Assembly: GCF_000241325.1 (NCBI RefSeq)
Contig: NZ_BAEI01000031.1
Location: forward strand, 496,001-560,000
Reading direction: 5' to 3'
DNA from: Gordonia polyisoprenivorans NBRC 16320 = JCM 10675
GTDB lineage: Bacteria > Actinomycetota > Actinomycetes > Mycobacteriales > Mycobacteriaceae
Length of the DNA stretch: 64,000 nucleotides
A program made the translations under genes and the position numbers. Position 1 is the stretch's first letter, and each line of letters begins with the position of its first letter. Shown here piece after piece: positions 26,790 through 35,387 of this stretch. The notes beneath the pieces are model-generated. The model made no database searches. It saw nothing but the letters and a program-made list of their open reading frames with translations, and was not told the origin of the DNA.

Positions 26790-28618
26790 CGGGCGCCGTC
26801 CTCTCGAGTCCCGTCGTGCTCGGTGGCGCTCGACCACACGCGCCACAGCGCGGCGTACCGGCCGTCGGCGTCGAGGAGTTCTCGGTGGGTGCCGTATTCC
26901 ACCACCCGGCCGCCGTCGATGACGGCGACGGCATCGGCCGCCGCCGACTGGCTGAGGCGGTGGGCGACGATCAACGCGGTACGTCCGCGGGTGACGGCCG
27001 CCGCCGCGGCCTCGAGCCGCGCCGCGCCGCGCGAACCGGCCTCTGCGGTCGACTCGTCGAGAACCACCACCGGCGTGTCCCGCAACAGCAGCCGTGCCAG
27101 CGCGATCTGCTGGGCGCGCATCGGGTCGAGCGCGAGGCCGCCGGAGCCGATACGGGTGTCGAGGGCCTCGTCGAGTTCGCGGACCCAGTGATCGGCGCCC
27201 ACCTCGGCCAGCGCCGACCACAACTGCTCGTCGTCGGCGTCCGGGCGTGCCAGACGCAGATCGTCGGCGAGGGTCCCGGCGAACACATGGGTCTCCTGCG
27301 TCGCCACGCTCGTGAACGCGCGGATCCGGTCCTCGCCGAGACCGGAGATCGGTACATCGTTGTAGCGGATCGCATCCGGTGGCGCGCCGATCGGGGTGAG
27401 CACCCCGGCGGTCAGCGAGGCGATGGTCGTCTTGCCGGCACCGGAGGCGCCGACCAGCGCGAGACTCGTGCCGGCCGGGATCGTCAGATCGACGTCGTCG
27501 ACCGCCGGGGCGCCGCTTGCGTGATAGTGGTGGCGCAGCCCGCGCACCACGATCTCCACCGGCCCCGGCTCGGCGGGCGGCAGATGCGGCCGGGTTCCCG
27601 GAGCGAGGGTGTCGATCACCCCGACGACCCGGGTCATCGCCGCCCCCGACCGTTGAGCCTCGTCGAAGAAGGTCAGGATGGCGCCGATCGGATTGAAGAG
27701 CCGATGAAAGAGCAGGGTGGCCGCGGCCACCTGGCCGAGGCTGACGTCACCGGCGCGCAGCAGCAGCCATCCGACGACGATGATCAGTGAGAGACCGACG
27801 AATTCGGCACGGTTCTCGCGCGAGACGAACCGTTCGAGTACCCCGAACACCGAGACGGAGATGTCGCGTACCGAGCGGGCCGAGGAGTCGATCCGGTCGC
27901 GGGTGGCGGTCTCGAGACCATAGGCACGGACCGTCGTCAGCCCGTCGATACCTCCGACGAGGCGGTCGATGTGATCGGCCTCGGCGGTGCGGAGCTGGCG
28001 ATACTTCGGTGAGGACCGGGGCAGATACCAGCGCATGGCCGCGACATAGGCCGGTGCGGCGCCCAGACCGGCCAGCGCCAACCGCCAGTCGAGGGAGAAC
28101 AAGCCCGCCACCGAGACGACGATGAGCACCGACGAGCTGAAGATCGCGGGGATCGCGGTGCGCGAGCCCGCGACGAGAACCGCGATGTCGGCGCCGACCC
28201 GCGACAGCGCATCCCCGTGTCCGGCCCGTTCGATCCGGGTGACCGGCAGGCACAGCACCGCGGCCACCACCCGCTCGCGCATGGTGGCCAGCAGGCGTGC
28301 GATCAGGGTGGCGAGCAACGTTTCCGACAGTGCGGTGAACACGGCGGTCACCACCGCGGCGATCACCACCGCGATCGCGACGCCGACGAGGATTCCGCGG
28401 TCGTTGCCCGCCCGGACCGCGTCGACGATCGAGCCGAGCGCGAGCACCGCGACCAGCGAGGCACCTGCTCCGATGACCGAGGTGAGCACCACCCCGATAC
28501 TCAGCGGCAGATGCCGACGCAGCTCGGCGCCGAGGTAGGCGAGCACCTCACGCGGCGTCGCGATCGGCAGCAGCGTGGATGCGTCGGGCTCGTGGTGCTC
28601 CGGCGACGGCTGCGTCAT
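26786..28618 (-). CDS. ABC exporter half A with degenerate signature motif
   Basis: 610 residues from ATG 28618, which overlaps the FecE-type stop by 4 nt. Six-helix exporter domain then NBD. Walker A GASGAGKTT, Walker B VVVLDESTAEAG and H-loop IVAHRLSQ are intact, but the ABC signature is replaced by LALDPMRAQQIALARLL. This complements half B, which keeps LSGGQ and has lost Walker A, Glu and His. The heterodimer would therefore have one complete composite site (A Walker A with B LSGGQ) and one dead site. Inferred to export the desferri-siderophore. Confidence 0.87.
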   Translation of the reverse strand: MTQPSPEHHEPDASTLLPIATPREVLAYLGAELRRHLPLSIGVVLTSVIGAGASLVAVLALGSIVDAVRAGNDRGILVGVAIAVVIAAVVTAVFTALSETLLATLIARLLATMRERVVAAVLCLPVTRIERAGHGDALSRVGADIAVLVAGSRTAIPAIFSSSVLIVVSVAGLFSLDWRLALAGLGAAPAYVAAMRWYLPRSSPKYRQLRTAEADHIDRLVGGIDGLTTVRAYGLETATRDRIDSSARSVRDISVSVFGVLERFVSRENRAEFVGLSLIIVVGWLLLRAGDVSLGQVAAATLLFHRLFNPIGAILTFFDEAQRSGAAMTRVVGVIDTLAPGTRPHLPPAEPGPVEIVVRGLRHHYHASGAPAVDDVDLTIPAGTSLALVGASGAGKTTIASLTAGVLTPIGAPPDAIRYNDVPISGLGEDRIRAFTSVATQETHVFAGTLADDLRLARPDADDEQLWSALAEVGADHWVRELDEALDTRIGSGGLALDPMRAQQIALARLLLRDTPVVVLDESTAEAGSRGAARLEAAAAAVTRGRTALIVAHRLSQSAAADAVAVIDGGRVVEYGTHRELLDADGRYAALWRVWSSATEHDGTREDGAR

Positions 28619-29463
28619 ACGGCGCGGCCCCGTGATTCTGTGCGGCCTCCCGGCACGACGTCGGTACACCGCTCGCCGACGGGCACCACCAGCGGCCGCG
28701 ACGACACCGGATCGGCGATGACGCGGCTACGCAGACCGAACACCTCCCAGAGCATTTCTTCGGTGATCACGTCCTGCGGTGCGCCCTGGGTGATCACCGC
28801 GCCGTCGCGCATCACCACCAACTCGTCGCTGTAGCGGCAGGCCAGCGCCAGATCGTGCAGCACCATCACCACCGTCCGCCGCTGTTCGGTGTGCAGGACG
28901 TCGATGAGGTCGAGGACCTCGAGGCTGCGGGACAGATCCAGGAAGGTGGTCGGCTCGTCGAGGAGCAGTGTGTCGGTCTGTTGCGCGAGCACCATTGCGA
29001 TCCACACCCGCTGCCGCTGTCCGCCGGAGAGCGAATCGACGGTGCGGTCGGCGAGATCGGCCACGCCGGTCTGGGCGAGAGCCGCATGCACCACATCGCC
29101 GTCGCCCGCCGACCACTGGCGCAGCCAACTCTGGTGGGGATGGCGGCCGAGGGCGACGAGGTCGGCCACCAGGATTCCCTCCGGCGCGATCGGACTCTGC
29201 GGCAGCACCGCCATCGCGGTGGCGAGTTCCCGCGTGGACAGATCGCCGAGCGCCCGCCCGTTGATCTCCACCCGTCCCGACGAGATGGGGATCAGCCTCG
29301 AAAGTGCTTTGAGCAGTGTCGATTTGCCGCAGCCGTTGGGGCCGATGATGCAGGTCAGCCGTCCACGGGGGATGGTCAGGTCCAGGTCGGTGATCACCGG
29401 CGTGCCGCGGTAGCCGACGCTGATGCCGCGGGCGGCCAGTGCCTCGGTGGGGGGCGCACTCAT
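28615..29463 (-). CDS. iron-siderophore importer ATPase (FecE-like)
   Basis: 282-residue cytoplasmic ATPase. Walker A GPNGCGKST, signature LSGGQRQRVWIAMVLAQ, Walker B TLLLDEPTTFLDL and H-loop VLHDLALACRYSD are all intact; the QRVWIAM variant of the signature region is typical of FecE/FepC-type iron importers. ATG at 29463 overlaps the upstream permease stop by 4 nt; the frame further upstream is antisense shadow. Powers the FecCD-type permease encoded just before it. Equivalent role to CchE. The ~30-residue C-terminal tail is Arg-rich and not conserved. Confidence 0.9.
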   Translation of the reverse strand: MSAPPTEALAARGISVGYRGTPVITDLDLTIPRGRLTCIIGPNGCGKSTLLKALSRLIPISSGRVEINGRALGDLSTRELATAMAVLPQSPIAPEGILVADLVALGRHPHQSWLRQWSAGDGDVVHAALAQTGVADLADRTVDSLSGGQRQRVWIAMVLAQQTDTLLLDEPTTFLDLSRSLEVLDLIDVLHTEQRRTVVMVLHDLALACRYSDELVVMRDGAVITQGAPQDVITEEMLWEVFGLRSRVIADPVSSRPLVVPVGERCTDVVPGGRTESRGRAV

Positions 29464-30518
29464 ACGGTCACCTTTCGATTCACGCGGATGAGGAGGACGA
29501 GCAGGAACGGCGCACCGAGAGCGGAGGTCACGATGCCGACCGGAGCCGATCCCAGGGCGTAACGCGCGAGGAGATCGGCGTAGAGAACGAGCGCGGCCGC
29601 GACCAGTGCGCTGCCGATCACCGGCGGGGTGGGGCTGCGGTAGAGGAGCCGGGCCAGTTGCGGTGCGGCCAGCGCGACGAAGGTGATGGGGCCGGCCGCG
29701 GCGACCGTCGCCGCGGTCATCACCACAGCCGGGATCCACAGCAACAACAGGGTGGTGCGGATCGGTACACCGAGCGCGCGGGAGACGGCGTCGCCGAGAT
29801 GGGTGACCCGAAAATCGAACGCCGCCAACGCGATCAACGACATCCCGACACCGATGGTGATCCACAGCGGGACGACCTGTCCCCAGGTACGGGCCTCCAG
29901 TGAGCCGGTCAGCCACGACACGACGTCGGCGGCCTGCGCCAGACGCGACTGCACCAGCATCAGCGAGATGACGGCGGTGGCCAGGGCATTGACCCCCACC
30001 CCGATGAGCACCAACCGCATCGATTCCAGGCCGCCCCGGTAGGCCAGCGCGGTGATGACGACGGACACCAGGATGCCGCCGAGGAACGCGGCCCCGAGTG
30101 TTCCGATGGTGACCCCGCCGATCACCAGGCCCGCGGGCAGTAGCACGAGCATGGTGACGGCGGCCGCCGAGGCGCCCATCGAGACGCCCAGCAAATCGGG
30201 GCTGGCCAACGGATTCCGGGCCAGTGACTGGGTGATCGCACCAGCCGCACCGAGCGCCACACCCACGCCGAGGCCGACCAGCACCCGCGGCATGCGCCAG
30301 TCGAGCACGGTCACCCGGTCGATGCGGTCGCCGCCGCCGACCACGACCTGCGCCACGTCGGCCAGCGGGATGAAATAGGGGCCCGACGCCAACTCGACGA
30401 GGGCGGCGATGACCACGATCGCCGCCAGCAGCAGCGTCAGCAGCACGCCTCGACGCTTGATACGCATGCGCGGTACCGGCCAGACGAGTTCGTCGGGGCG
30501 GGGGAGGGTGGCCGTCAT
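29460..30518 (-). CDS. iron-siderophore importer permease (FecD-like)
   Basis: 352-residue FecCD/BtuC-family permease with about 9–10 membrane helices. Family landmarks: RMPRVLVGLGVGVALGAAG, QSLARNPLASPDLLGVSMG, and the coupling-helix region AAGPITFVALAAPQLARLL. ATG at 30518 overlaps the stop of the partner permease by 4 nt (ATGA); the open frame beyond is not coding. Forms a heterodimer with the preceding permease in the cytoplasmic membrane, fed by the binding lipoprotein at 8.8–9.9 kb. Confidence 0.9.
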   Translation of the reverse strand: MTATLPRPDELVWPVPRMRIKRRGVLLTLLLAAIVVIAALVELASGPYFIPLADVAQVVVGGGDRIDRVTVLDWRMPRVLVGLGVGVALGAAGAITQSLARNPLASPDLLGVSMGASAAAVTMLVLLPAGLVIGGVTIGTLGAAFLGGILVSVVITALAYRGGLESMRLVLIGVGVNALATAVISLMLVQSRLAQAADVVSWLTGSLEARTWGQVVPLWITIGVGMSLIALAAFDFRVTHLGDAVSRALGVPIRTTLLLLWIPAVVMTAATVAAAGPITFVALAAPQLARLLYRSPTPPVIGSALVAAALVLYADLLARYALGSAPVGIVTSALGAPFLLVLLIRVNRKVTV

Positions 30519-31555
30519 GTCTGCACCATCCGGCGGCGACGCACCAGATAGATGTAGACCGGCACGCCGATGAACGCGAGGATCACCCCGACCTGGACCT
30601 CGGCGGGACGCATGACCACCCGGCCGATGACGTCGGCGACGAGCATCAACGCGGCGCCCGCGGGCATACACGCCACGAGTAGCCAGCGATGGTCGGGGCC
30701 GGTGAAATGCCGCACGATATGCGGGACCACCAGCCCGAGGAAGGCGATCGGTCCGGCTGCCGCGGTGCCCGCGGCGGCCAGCAGGGTCAGGGCGAGAAAG
30801 CATGCGCCGCGGATCATCCCGACCCGGACGCCGAGCGCGGTGGCCAGTTCCGGACCTGCGGCGAGCACGTTGAGCGACGGGCCGCATGCCAGGGCCACCA
30901 CCACGCCGACGATCATCAGTGGCGCGACACCGGCGAGGATGCCGAGGTCGCGTTCCACCAGCGAGCCGGCACTCCAGAAGCGGTACTGGTTGAGGCTGGC
31001 CTGATCGTGCAGGATCACCGCTGTCGTCCCGGCGATGAAGAACGCCGAGCACGCCGCACCGGCGAGGATCAGTGACAGCGGGTTGGCGCCCCCGCCGCCG
31101 AGCGAGGCCACCCCGAAGACCAGTGCAGCGGCGATGATCGCGCCGGCGACGGCGAACCACACGTAGGCCGACACGCTCTGCAGGCCGAAGAGGAAGACCG
31201 CGAGCACGGAGAAGAATGCGGCGCCGCCGGAGATGCCGAGGACACCCGGGTCGCCGAGCGGATTGCCGGTCAGGCCCTGCACGAGCGCCCCGGACAGGGC
31301 TATCGCCGCACCGACCGCGATGGCCATCAGGGTGCGGGGAATTCGCTGATCCCACACGATGATCCCGATGTCGCCGCCATGGCCCCGACCCGCGGTCAGG
31401 GCGTCGATCACCTGGGCCGGATCGGTCCAGCGCGTGCCGATCCACAACGACAGCACCGCACCCACCAGCATCAGCACGACCGCGACCGACACGGTGAGCA
31501 CGCGGCGTCGGGTTGCGGTCGTCATCGACGGGGATACTGTCGCCGTTGCCGTCAT
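30515..31555 (-). CDS. iron-siderophore importer permease (FecC-like)
   Basis: 346-residue FecCD-family permease, first gene of the leftward importer–exporter operon. Landmarks: QRIPRTLMAIAVGAAIALSG, QGLTGNPLGDPGVLGIS, NQYRFWSAGSL and AAGPIAFLGLVVPHIVRH. ATG at 31555 has GGGAGAGG 8 nt upstream; GTG at 31564 is the alternative. An iron box lies at 31614–31632. The ATGA overlaps from here through FecD, FecE, half A and half B indicate one tightly coupled transcript for uptake and export. Confidence 0.9.
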   Translation of the reverse strand: MTATATVSPSMTTATRRRVLTVSVAVVLMLVGAVLSLWIGTRWTDPAQVIDALTAGRGHGGDIGIIVWDQRIPRTLMAIAVGAAIALSGALVQGLTGNPLGDPGVLGISGGAAFFSVLAVFLFGLQSVSAYVWFAVAGAIIAAALVFGVASLGGGGANPLSLILAGAACSAFFIAGTTAVILHDQASLNQYRFWSAGSLVERDLGILAGVAPLMIVGVVVALACGPSLNVLAAGPELATALGVRVGMIRGACFLALTLLAAAGTAAAGPIAFLGLVVPHIVRHFTGPDHRWLLVACMPAGAALMLVADVIGRVVMRPAEVQVGVILAFIGVPVYIYLVRRRRMVQT

Positions 31556-31613
31556 CGTCACCACCTCTCCCCGGATGCACCAGGTGCCGCGTTCGTCCGA
31601 TCCGCAGCGAGTC

Positions 31614-31632
31614 TATATGGAGCCTTACCTAA
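31614..31632 (-). promoter_or_regulatory. IdeR/DmdR-like iron box (importer/exporter operon)
   Basis: Read leftward, TTAGGTAAGGCTCCATATA. The left half matches the consensus at 11 of 12 positions; the right half is poor (11 of 19 overall). It lies about 59 nt upstream of the permease start and in front of the whole uptake–export operon. The opposite-strand fgd1 starts at 31753, so the box could also influence that gene, though this seems less likely. Confidence 0.6.
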
Positions 31633-31752
31633 GTCCCTGGCCGCCGGTGGCGGAGGCTGCACTGACAGACGATCGATTCCATGAGTAGGTTGGAGCCCGG
31701 AGTGATCGTTCGGTTCGGTAGCCGCCGATGTGGCCGGCAGTGAGGTGGAGGC

Positions 31753-32775
31753 ATGGCACAGGAACTCAAGCTCGGTCTGAAGGCGTCGGCGGAGCAGTTC
31801 GATCCCCGCGAGTTGGTGGAGATCGCGGTCGCCGCCGAGGAACACGGGATGGATTCGGTCGCGGTGAGCGACCACTTCCAGCCGTGGCGCCACAACGGCG
31901 GGCACGCGCCGTTCTCGCTGGCGTGGATGGCCGCGGTCGGCGAACGCACCAAGCGGGTGCAGATCGGTACCTCGGTGATGACGCCGACGTTCCGTTACAA
32001 CCCGGCGGTGATCGCCCAGGCGTTCGCGTCGATGGGGTGTATGTACCCGGGCCGCATCATGCTCGGCGTGGGCACCGGTGAGGCGCTCAACGAGTACGCG
32101 ACGGGTTTCCAGGGGGAGTGGCCGGAGTTCAAGGAACGCTTCGCTCGACTGCGCGAGGCCATCGCCCTGATGCGTCAACTGTGGACCGGTGACCAGGTCG
32201 ACTTCGACGGCGACTATTACCACACCCAGGGCGCGTACATGTATGACGTTCCCGAACAACCGATTCCGGTGTACGTGGCGGCCGGCGGCCCAGTCGTCGC
32301 GCGGTATGCCGGTCGGGCCGGCGACGGGTTCATCTGCACCTCCGGCAAGGGTGCCGAACTCTATACCGAGAAACTGATCCCGGCGGTCAAGGAGGGCGCG
32401 GAGAAGGCCGACCGCGACTTCACCACGATCGACCGGATGATCGAGATCAAGATCTCCTACGATCCCGATCCGCAACTGGCGCTGGAGAACTGCCGATTCT
32501 GGGCCCCGCTGTCGCTGACCGCGGAACAGAAGCACAGCGTCAACTCGTCGACGGAGATGGAGCGGTTGGCCGACGAACTGCCGATCGAGCAGGTAGCCAA
32601 GCGCTGGATCGTCGCCTCCGACCCCGACGAGGCCGTCGAGAAGGTCAAGTTCTACACCGACGCCGGCCTCAACCACCTGGTGTTCCACGCGCCCGGCCAC
32701 GATCAGCGGCGGTTCCTGGCGAACTTCGAGAAGGATCTCGCGCCGCGATTGCGCAAACTGACTGTCGTGGACTAG
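31753..32775 (+). CDS. fgd1: F420-dependent glucose-6-phosphate dehydrogenase
   Basis: Oxidises glucose-6-phosphate to 6-phosphogluconolactone while reducing coenzyme F420; supplies F420H2 for reductive and nitrosative-stress reactions. Luciferase-like TIM barrel, 340 residues against 336 in M. tuberculosis Fgd1. The active-site His and Trp lie in [11 protein letters not shown] (His41, Trp45, corresponding to His40/Trp44), with [14 protein letters not shown] and phosphate-contacting [13 protein letters not shown] present. ATG preceded by GAGGTGGAGG. In M. tuberculosis fgd1 is directly followed by pta; here four genes intervene. Confidence 0.95.
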   Translation: MAQELKLGLKASAEQFDPRELVEIAVAAEEHGMDSVAVSDHFQPWRHNGGHAPFSLAWMAAVGERTKRVQIGTSVMTPTFRYNPAVIAQAFASMGCMYPGRIMLGVGTGEALNEYATGFQGEWPEFKERFARLREAIALMRQLWTGDQVDFDGDYYHTQGAYMYDVPEQPIPVYVAAGGPVVARYAGRAGDGFICTSGKGAELYTEKLIPAVKEGAEKADRDFTTIDRMIEIKISYDPDPQLALENCRFWAPLSLTAEQKHSVNSSTEMERLADELPIEQVAKRWIVASDPDEAVEKVKFYTDAGLNHLVFHAPGHDQRRFLANFEKDLAPRLRKLTVVD

Positions 32776-32790
32776 GTTTCGTCGTCCGCG

Positions 32791-33744
32791 TCAGACTTCG
32801 GTGGGCGCCAATGACGACGGCTCCACCATCCCGTGCGTGCGCCGCACCTGCTCGTAGAGCAGGTTGATGACGCGCTGGGCCACCGGATTCTGCCGAGCCC
32901 GGTGATGGCGGCGCAACGCCAGTGCTCGCCGCGGGGTGGGTTCGGCGATCGCGACGGTGCGCACGCCCGCAGGAAGGTCGATCACCGCCAGTGCCGGCAC
33001 CACGGTCAGCCCGACACCGGCGGCGACGAAGCGCATGGCGGTGCCGTAGTCGTGGGTCTCGACACGGAAGTTCGGGGTGAAACCTGCTGCGGTACAAGCT
33101 CTCAGCAAGCCCTCGCGACACGGTCCGCGTGCCACGTCGTTGTCGATCCAGGCGTCGTCGGCGAGTTCGCGCAGCGTCACCTGGTCGCGACCGGCGTACG
33201 CCGAGCCTTCGCCGACGACCACCAAATAGTCCTCGGTCACCAGAGGTACGGAGTCGAAGCCGGGAACCGGGGTGACGATCGGTGCTCGGCTCAGGGCGCT
33301 CTCCGGGCTCTCCACATAGATCTCGATGTCGGGTGCGCTCGCCTCGGGATCGGCCAGCTCGATCAGCCGCAGATCGAGTCGGGTGTCCGGGAACTCGCGG
33401 CCGATGGTGGCGATGATCTCCGGCATCCATGCCGCGCCCGCGGAGGCGAAGTAGGCCACGCGCAGGGTGCCGGCGTTGCCGTGTCGCAGATCGGCGACCA
33501 GGCCGTCGAGGCGCGAGAGGCCGTCGAAGACCACCGAGGACTCGGCGGCCAGCGTCGTGCCGGCATCGGTCGGGACGATTCCGCGCCCCACCCGCTCGAT
33601 CAGCGCGAGTCCGGTCTCGCGCTGCAGCCCGGCGATGTGCTGACTGACCGCGGACGGGGTGTAACCGAGCGCCGCGGCGGCGCCGCCGATCGACCCCTCG
33701 GCGACCACGGCGCGGAAGATGCGGAGGCGGTGGGGATCGATCAT
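32791..33744 (-). CDS. LysR-family transcriptional regulator
   Basis: 317 residues: N-terminal LysR winged helix (HRLRIFRAVVAEGSIGGAA, TPSAVSQHIAGLQRE) and a LysR substrate-binding domain. Starts at ATG 33744, or ATG 33756 four codons upstream; neither has a clear ribosome-binding site. The frame opens much further upstream (to 34308) but that part is antisense to the EamA gene. Divergent from the EamA-type transporter with a perfect inverted repeat between them, so probably its regulator; effector unknown. Converges on fgd1 with a 15-nt gap. Confidence 0.87.
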   Translation of the reverse strand: MIDPHRLRIFRAVVAEGSIGGAAAALGYTPSAVSQHIAGLQRETGLALIERVGRGIVPTDAGTTLAAESSVVFDGLSRLDGLVADLRHGNAGTLRVAYFASAGAAWMPEIIATIGREFPDTRLDLRLIELADPEASAPDIEIYVESPESALSRAPIVTPVPGFDSVPLVTEDYLVVVGEGSAYAGRDQVTLRELADDAWIDNDVARGPCREGLLRACTAAGFTPNFRVETHDYGTAMRFVAAGVGLTVVPALAVIDLPAGVRTVAIAEPTPRRALALRRHHRARQNPVAQRVINLLYEQVRRTHGMVEPSSLAPTEV

Positions 33745-33762
33745 GATCACGACCATACAGTC

Positions 33763-33780
33763 ACACTGATGGGTCAGTGT
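33763..33780. promoter_or_regulatory. inverted repeat in LysR/EamA intergenic region
   Basis: ACACTGA-TGGG-TCAGTGT is a perfect 7-bp inverted repeat with a 4-nt spacer, in the 75-nt gap between the divergent LysR and EamA genes. Position and symmetry suggest an operator for the LysR protein, although it lacks the exact T-N11-A layout. A short transcription hairpin is an alternative. Confidence 0.55.
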
Positions 33781-33819
33781 AGAAATATGAAATTGTGCTG
33801 AAGTCTCCGATGGTCGACC

Positions 33820-34815
33820 ATGGAGAACATGACCTTCGGATCGCGCACTCTGAATCTCCCGGCACTGGCCGCGCTGACCACGGTCACGCTGTGGGCGCTG
33901 TCGTTCATCGCGATCCGTTCGGCCGGGCACGCCTTCTCGCCCGGCGTGCTCGCGGTGGGACGCCTGGCCGTCGCGGTGGTCGCCCTCGCGGTGATCGTTG
34001 CCATCGCCGGCATGAAGGCGCGACGAGGGGTTCGCCGCTCGGCGTTCCGACCGCCGCGCGGTCGGGCGCTCGTGCTCGTGCTGGCCTACGGGGTGGCCTG
34101 GTTCGGCGTCTACAGTGTGGTGCTCAACTGGGCCGAACGCCACATCGACGCCGGAACCGCCTCGTTGCTGGTCAACTTCGCCCCGATCCTCGTCGCGGTC
34201 TTCGCGGGACTCTTTCTCGGCGAAGGGTTCTCGACCCAACTGAGCGTCGGGATCGCGATCGCCTTCGCCGGCGTCGTGCTCATCACGTTCGGCGGCGGGG
34301 GAGCGCACGCCGACTGGCTCGGCGTCGGGCTGGGTCTGCTCGCCGCGGTCCTCTACGCCACCGGCGTGCTGTTGCAGAAGGTCGCGCTGGCCACCGTCGA
34401 CGCCCTGACCGCAACCTTCTGGGGCGCGGTCGCCGGCCTTGTCGTCACCCTGCCGTTCGTGCCCGCCGCGATCGGTGAGGTCGCCTCGGCCTCGGCCGCC
34501 GACCTCGCCTGGATGGTGTTCCTCGGCGTCGGGCCCACCGCGATCGCCTTCACCACCTGGGCGTACGCCCTCTCGCGCACCGACGCCGGCGCGATGGCCG
34601 CGACCACCCTCGTCGTTCCGGCCCTGGTCATCGTCCTGTCGTGGCTGCTGCTCTCGGAGATCCCGACACCACTGCGCATCGTCGGCGGGGTGCTGTGCCT
34701 GCTCGGGGTGGCGCTGACCCGCGGCCTCATCAAGATCCCCGGCGGTCGGCGATCAGTCGTCGGTGGGCGCCCGATCGTCGAGCGTGAGCTGGAGGAATGC
34801 GAGGTCAAGCCATGA
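33820..34815 (+). CDS. EamA/DMT-family transporter
   Basis: 331 residues with ten predicted membrane helices in two EamA repeats (first repeat ALTTVTLWALSFIAIRSA to LITFGGGG; second GLGLLAAVLYATGVLLQ to LCLLGVALTR). DMT exporters of this type move amino acids, metabolites or drugs; substrate not predictable. Start ATG 33820, alternatively 33829, which has GGAG just upstream. Divergent from LysR, a frequent pairing for efflux genes. The last 63 nt overlap, tail to tail, the end of the GNAT acetyltransferase gene. Confidence 0.85.
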   Translation: MENMTFGSRTLNLPALAALTTVTLWALSFIAIRSAGHAFSPGVLAVGRLAVAVVALAVIVAIAGMKARRGVRRSAFRPPRGRALVLVLAYGVAWFGVYSVVLNWAERHIDAGTASLLVNFAPILVAVFAGLFLGEGFSTQLSVGIAIAFAGVVLITFGGGGAHADWLGVGLGLLAAVLYATGVLLQKVALATVDALTATFWGAVAGLVVTLPFVPAAIGEVASASAADLAWMVFLGVGPTAIAFTTWAYALSRTDAGAMAATTLVVPALVIVLSWLLLSEIPTPLRIVGGVLCLLGVALTRGLIKIPGGRRSVVGGRPIVERELEECEVKP

Positions 34816-35295
34816 CCCGAACTTCGTCCCGACCTCGGTGAGCAACCCCACCCGGGAGAAACCGAGCCGCTCGTGCAGCCGGATCGATCCGGTGTTGGCG
34901 GCGTCGATACCCGCGACGATCACATGCACCCGATTCTCGCGGGCCCGGGTGATCAGTGCATCCATCAGCAGGCTGCCGATTCCGCGCCCCTGCTGTCCCT
35001 CGCGGACGTAGACCGAGTGCTCCACGGTGTGGCGGTAGCCGTCGTGCGGGCGGTACGGACCGTAGGTCGCGTAGCCCAGGACATGTGCTGCCGGATCATC
35101 GGCGGAGTCCGCGACATCATCCTCCACTGCGACCAGCACGGGGAAACCGGCGGCCTGCCGCCCGGCGAGCCACTCGCGGCGGTTGTCGGCGTCGACGAGC
35201 TGATCGTTCCAGATCGCGGTGGTGTGCTCGACGGCGTGGTTGTAGATGACGGTGATGCCGTCGACGTCGCCGGATTCGGCGTCGCGGATGTGCAT
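34753..35295 (-). CDS. GNAT acetyltransferase (phosphinothricin-acetyltransferase-like)
   Basis: 180-residue GNAT enzyme. The N terminus MHIRDAESGDVDGITVIYN and the acetyl-CoA-binding VYVREGQQGRGIGSLLMDALI (Q-x-x-G-x-G/A) are those of Pat/Bar-type or MnaT-like amino-acid acetyltransferases; GYATYGPYRPHDGYRHTVEHSVYV is also typical. Start ATG 35295; the longer frame to 35451 runs into the TetR region. Its 3' end overlaps the EamA gene on the other strand. Substrate (methionine sulfoximine, phosphinothricin or another amino acid) is not resolved. Confidence 0.85.
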   Translation of the reverse strand: MHIRDAESGDVDGITVIYNHAVEHTTAIWNDQLVDADNRREWLAGRQAAGFPVLVAVEDDVADSADDPAAHVLGYATYGPYRPHDGYRHTVEHSVYVREGQQGRGIGSLLMDALITRARENRVHVIVAGIDAANTGSIRLHERLGFSRVGLLTEVGTKFGSWLDLAFLQLTLDDRAPTDD

Positions 35296-35387
35296 GGCAG
35301 CCCCCGATGGTCGGTAGGTGTGGACGAGCCGATTCTCACCGACGCGGGCGCTCCACATCGACGCGGGGTCTTCGATAAGTTCTTCAG

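Noticed and set aside
25152..27191. A 679-codon + strand frame antisense to the exporter pair
   Set aside because: No recognisable protein features; the minus strand encodes two complete ABC half-transporters.
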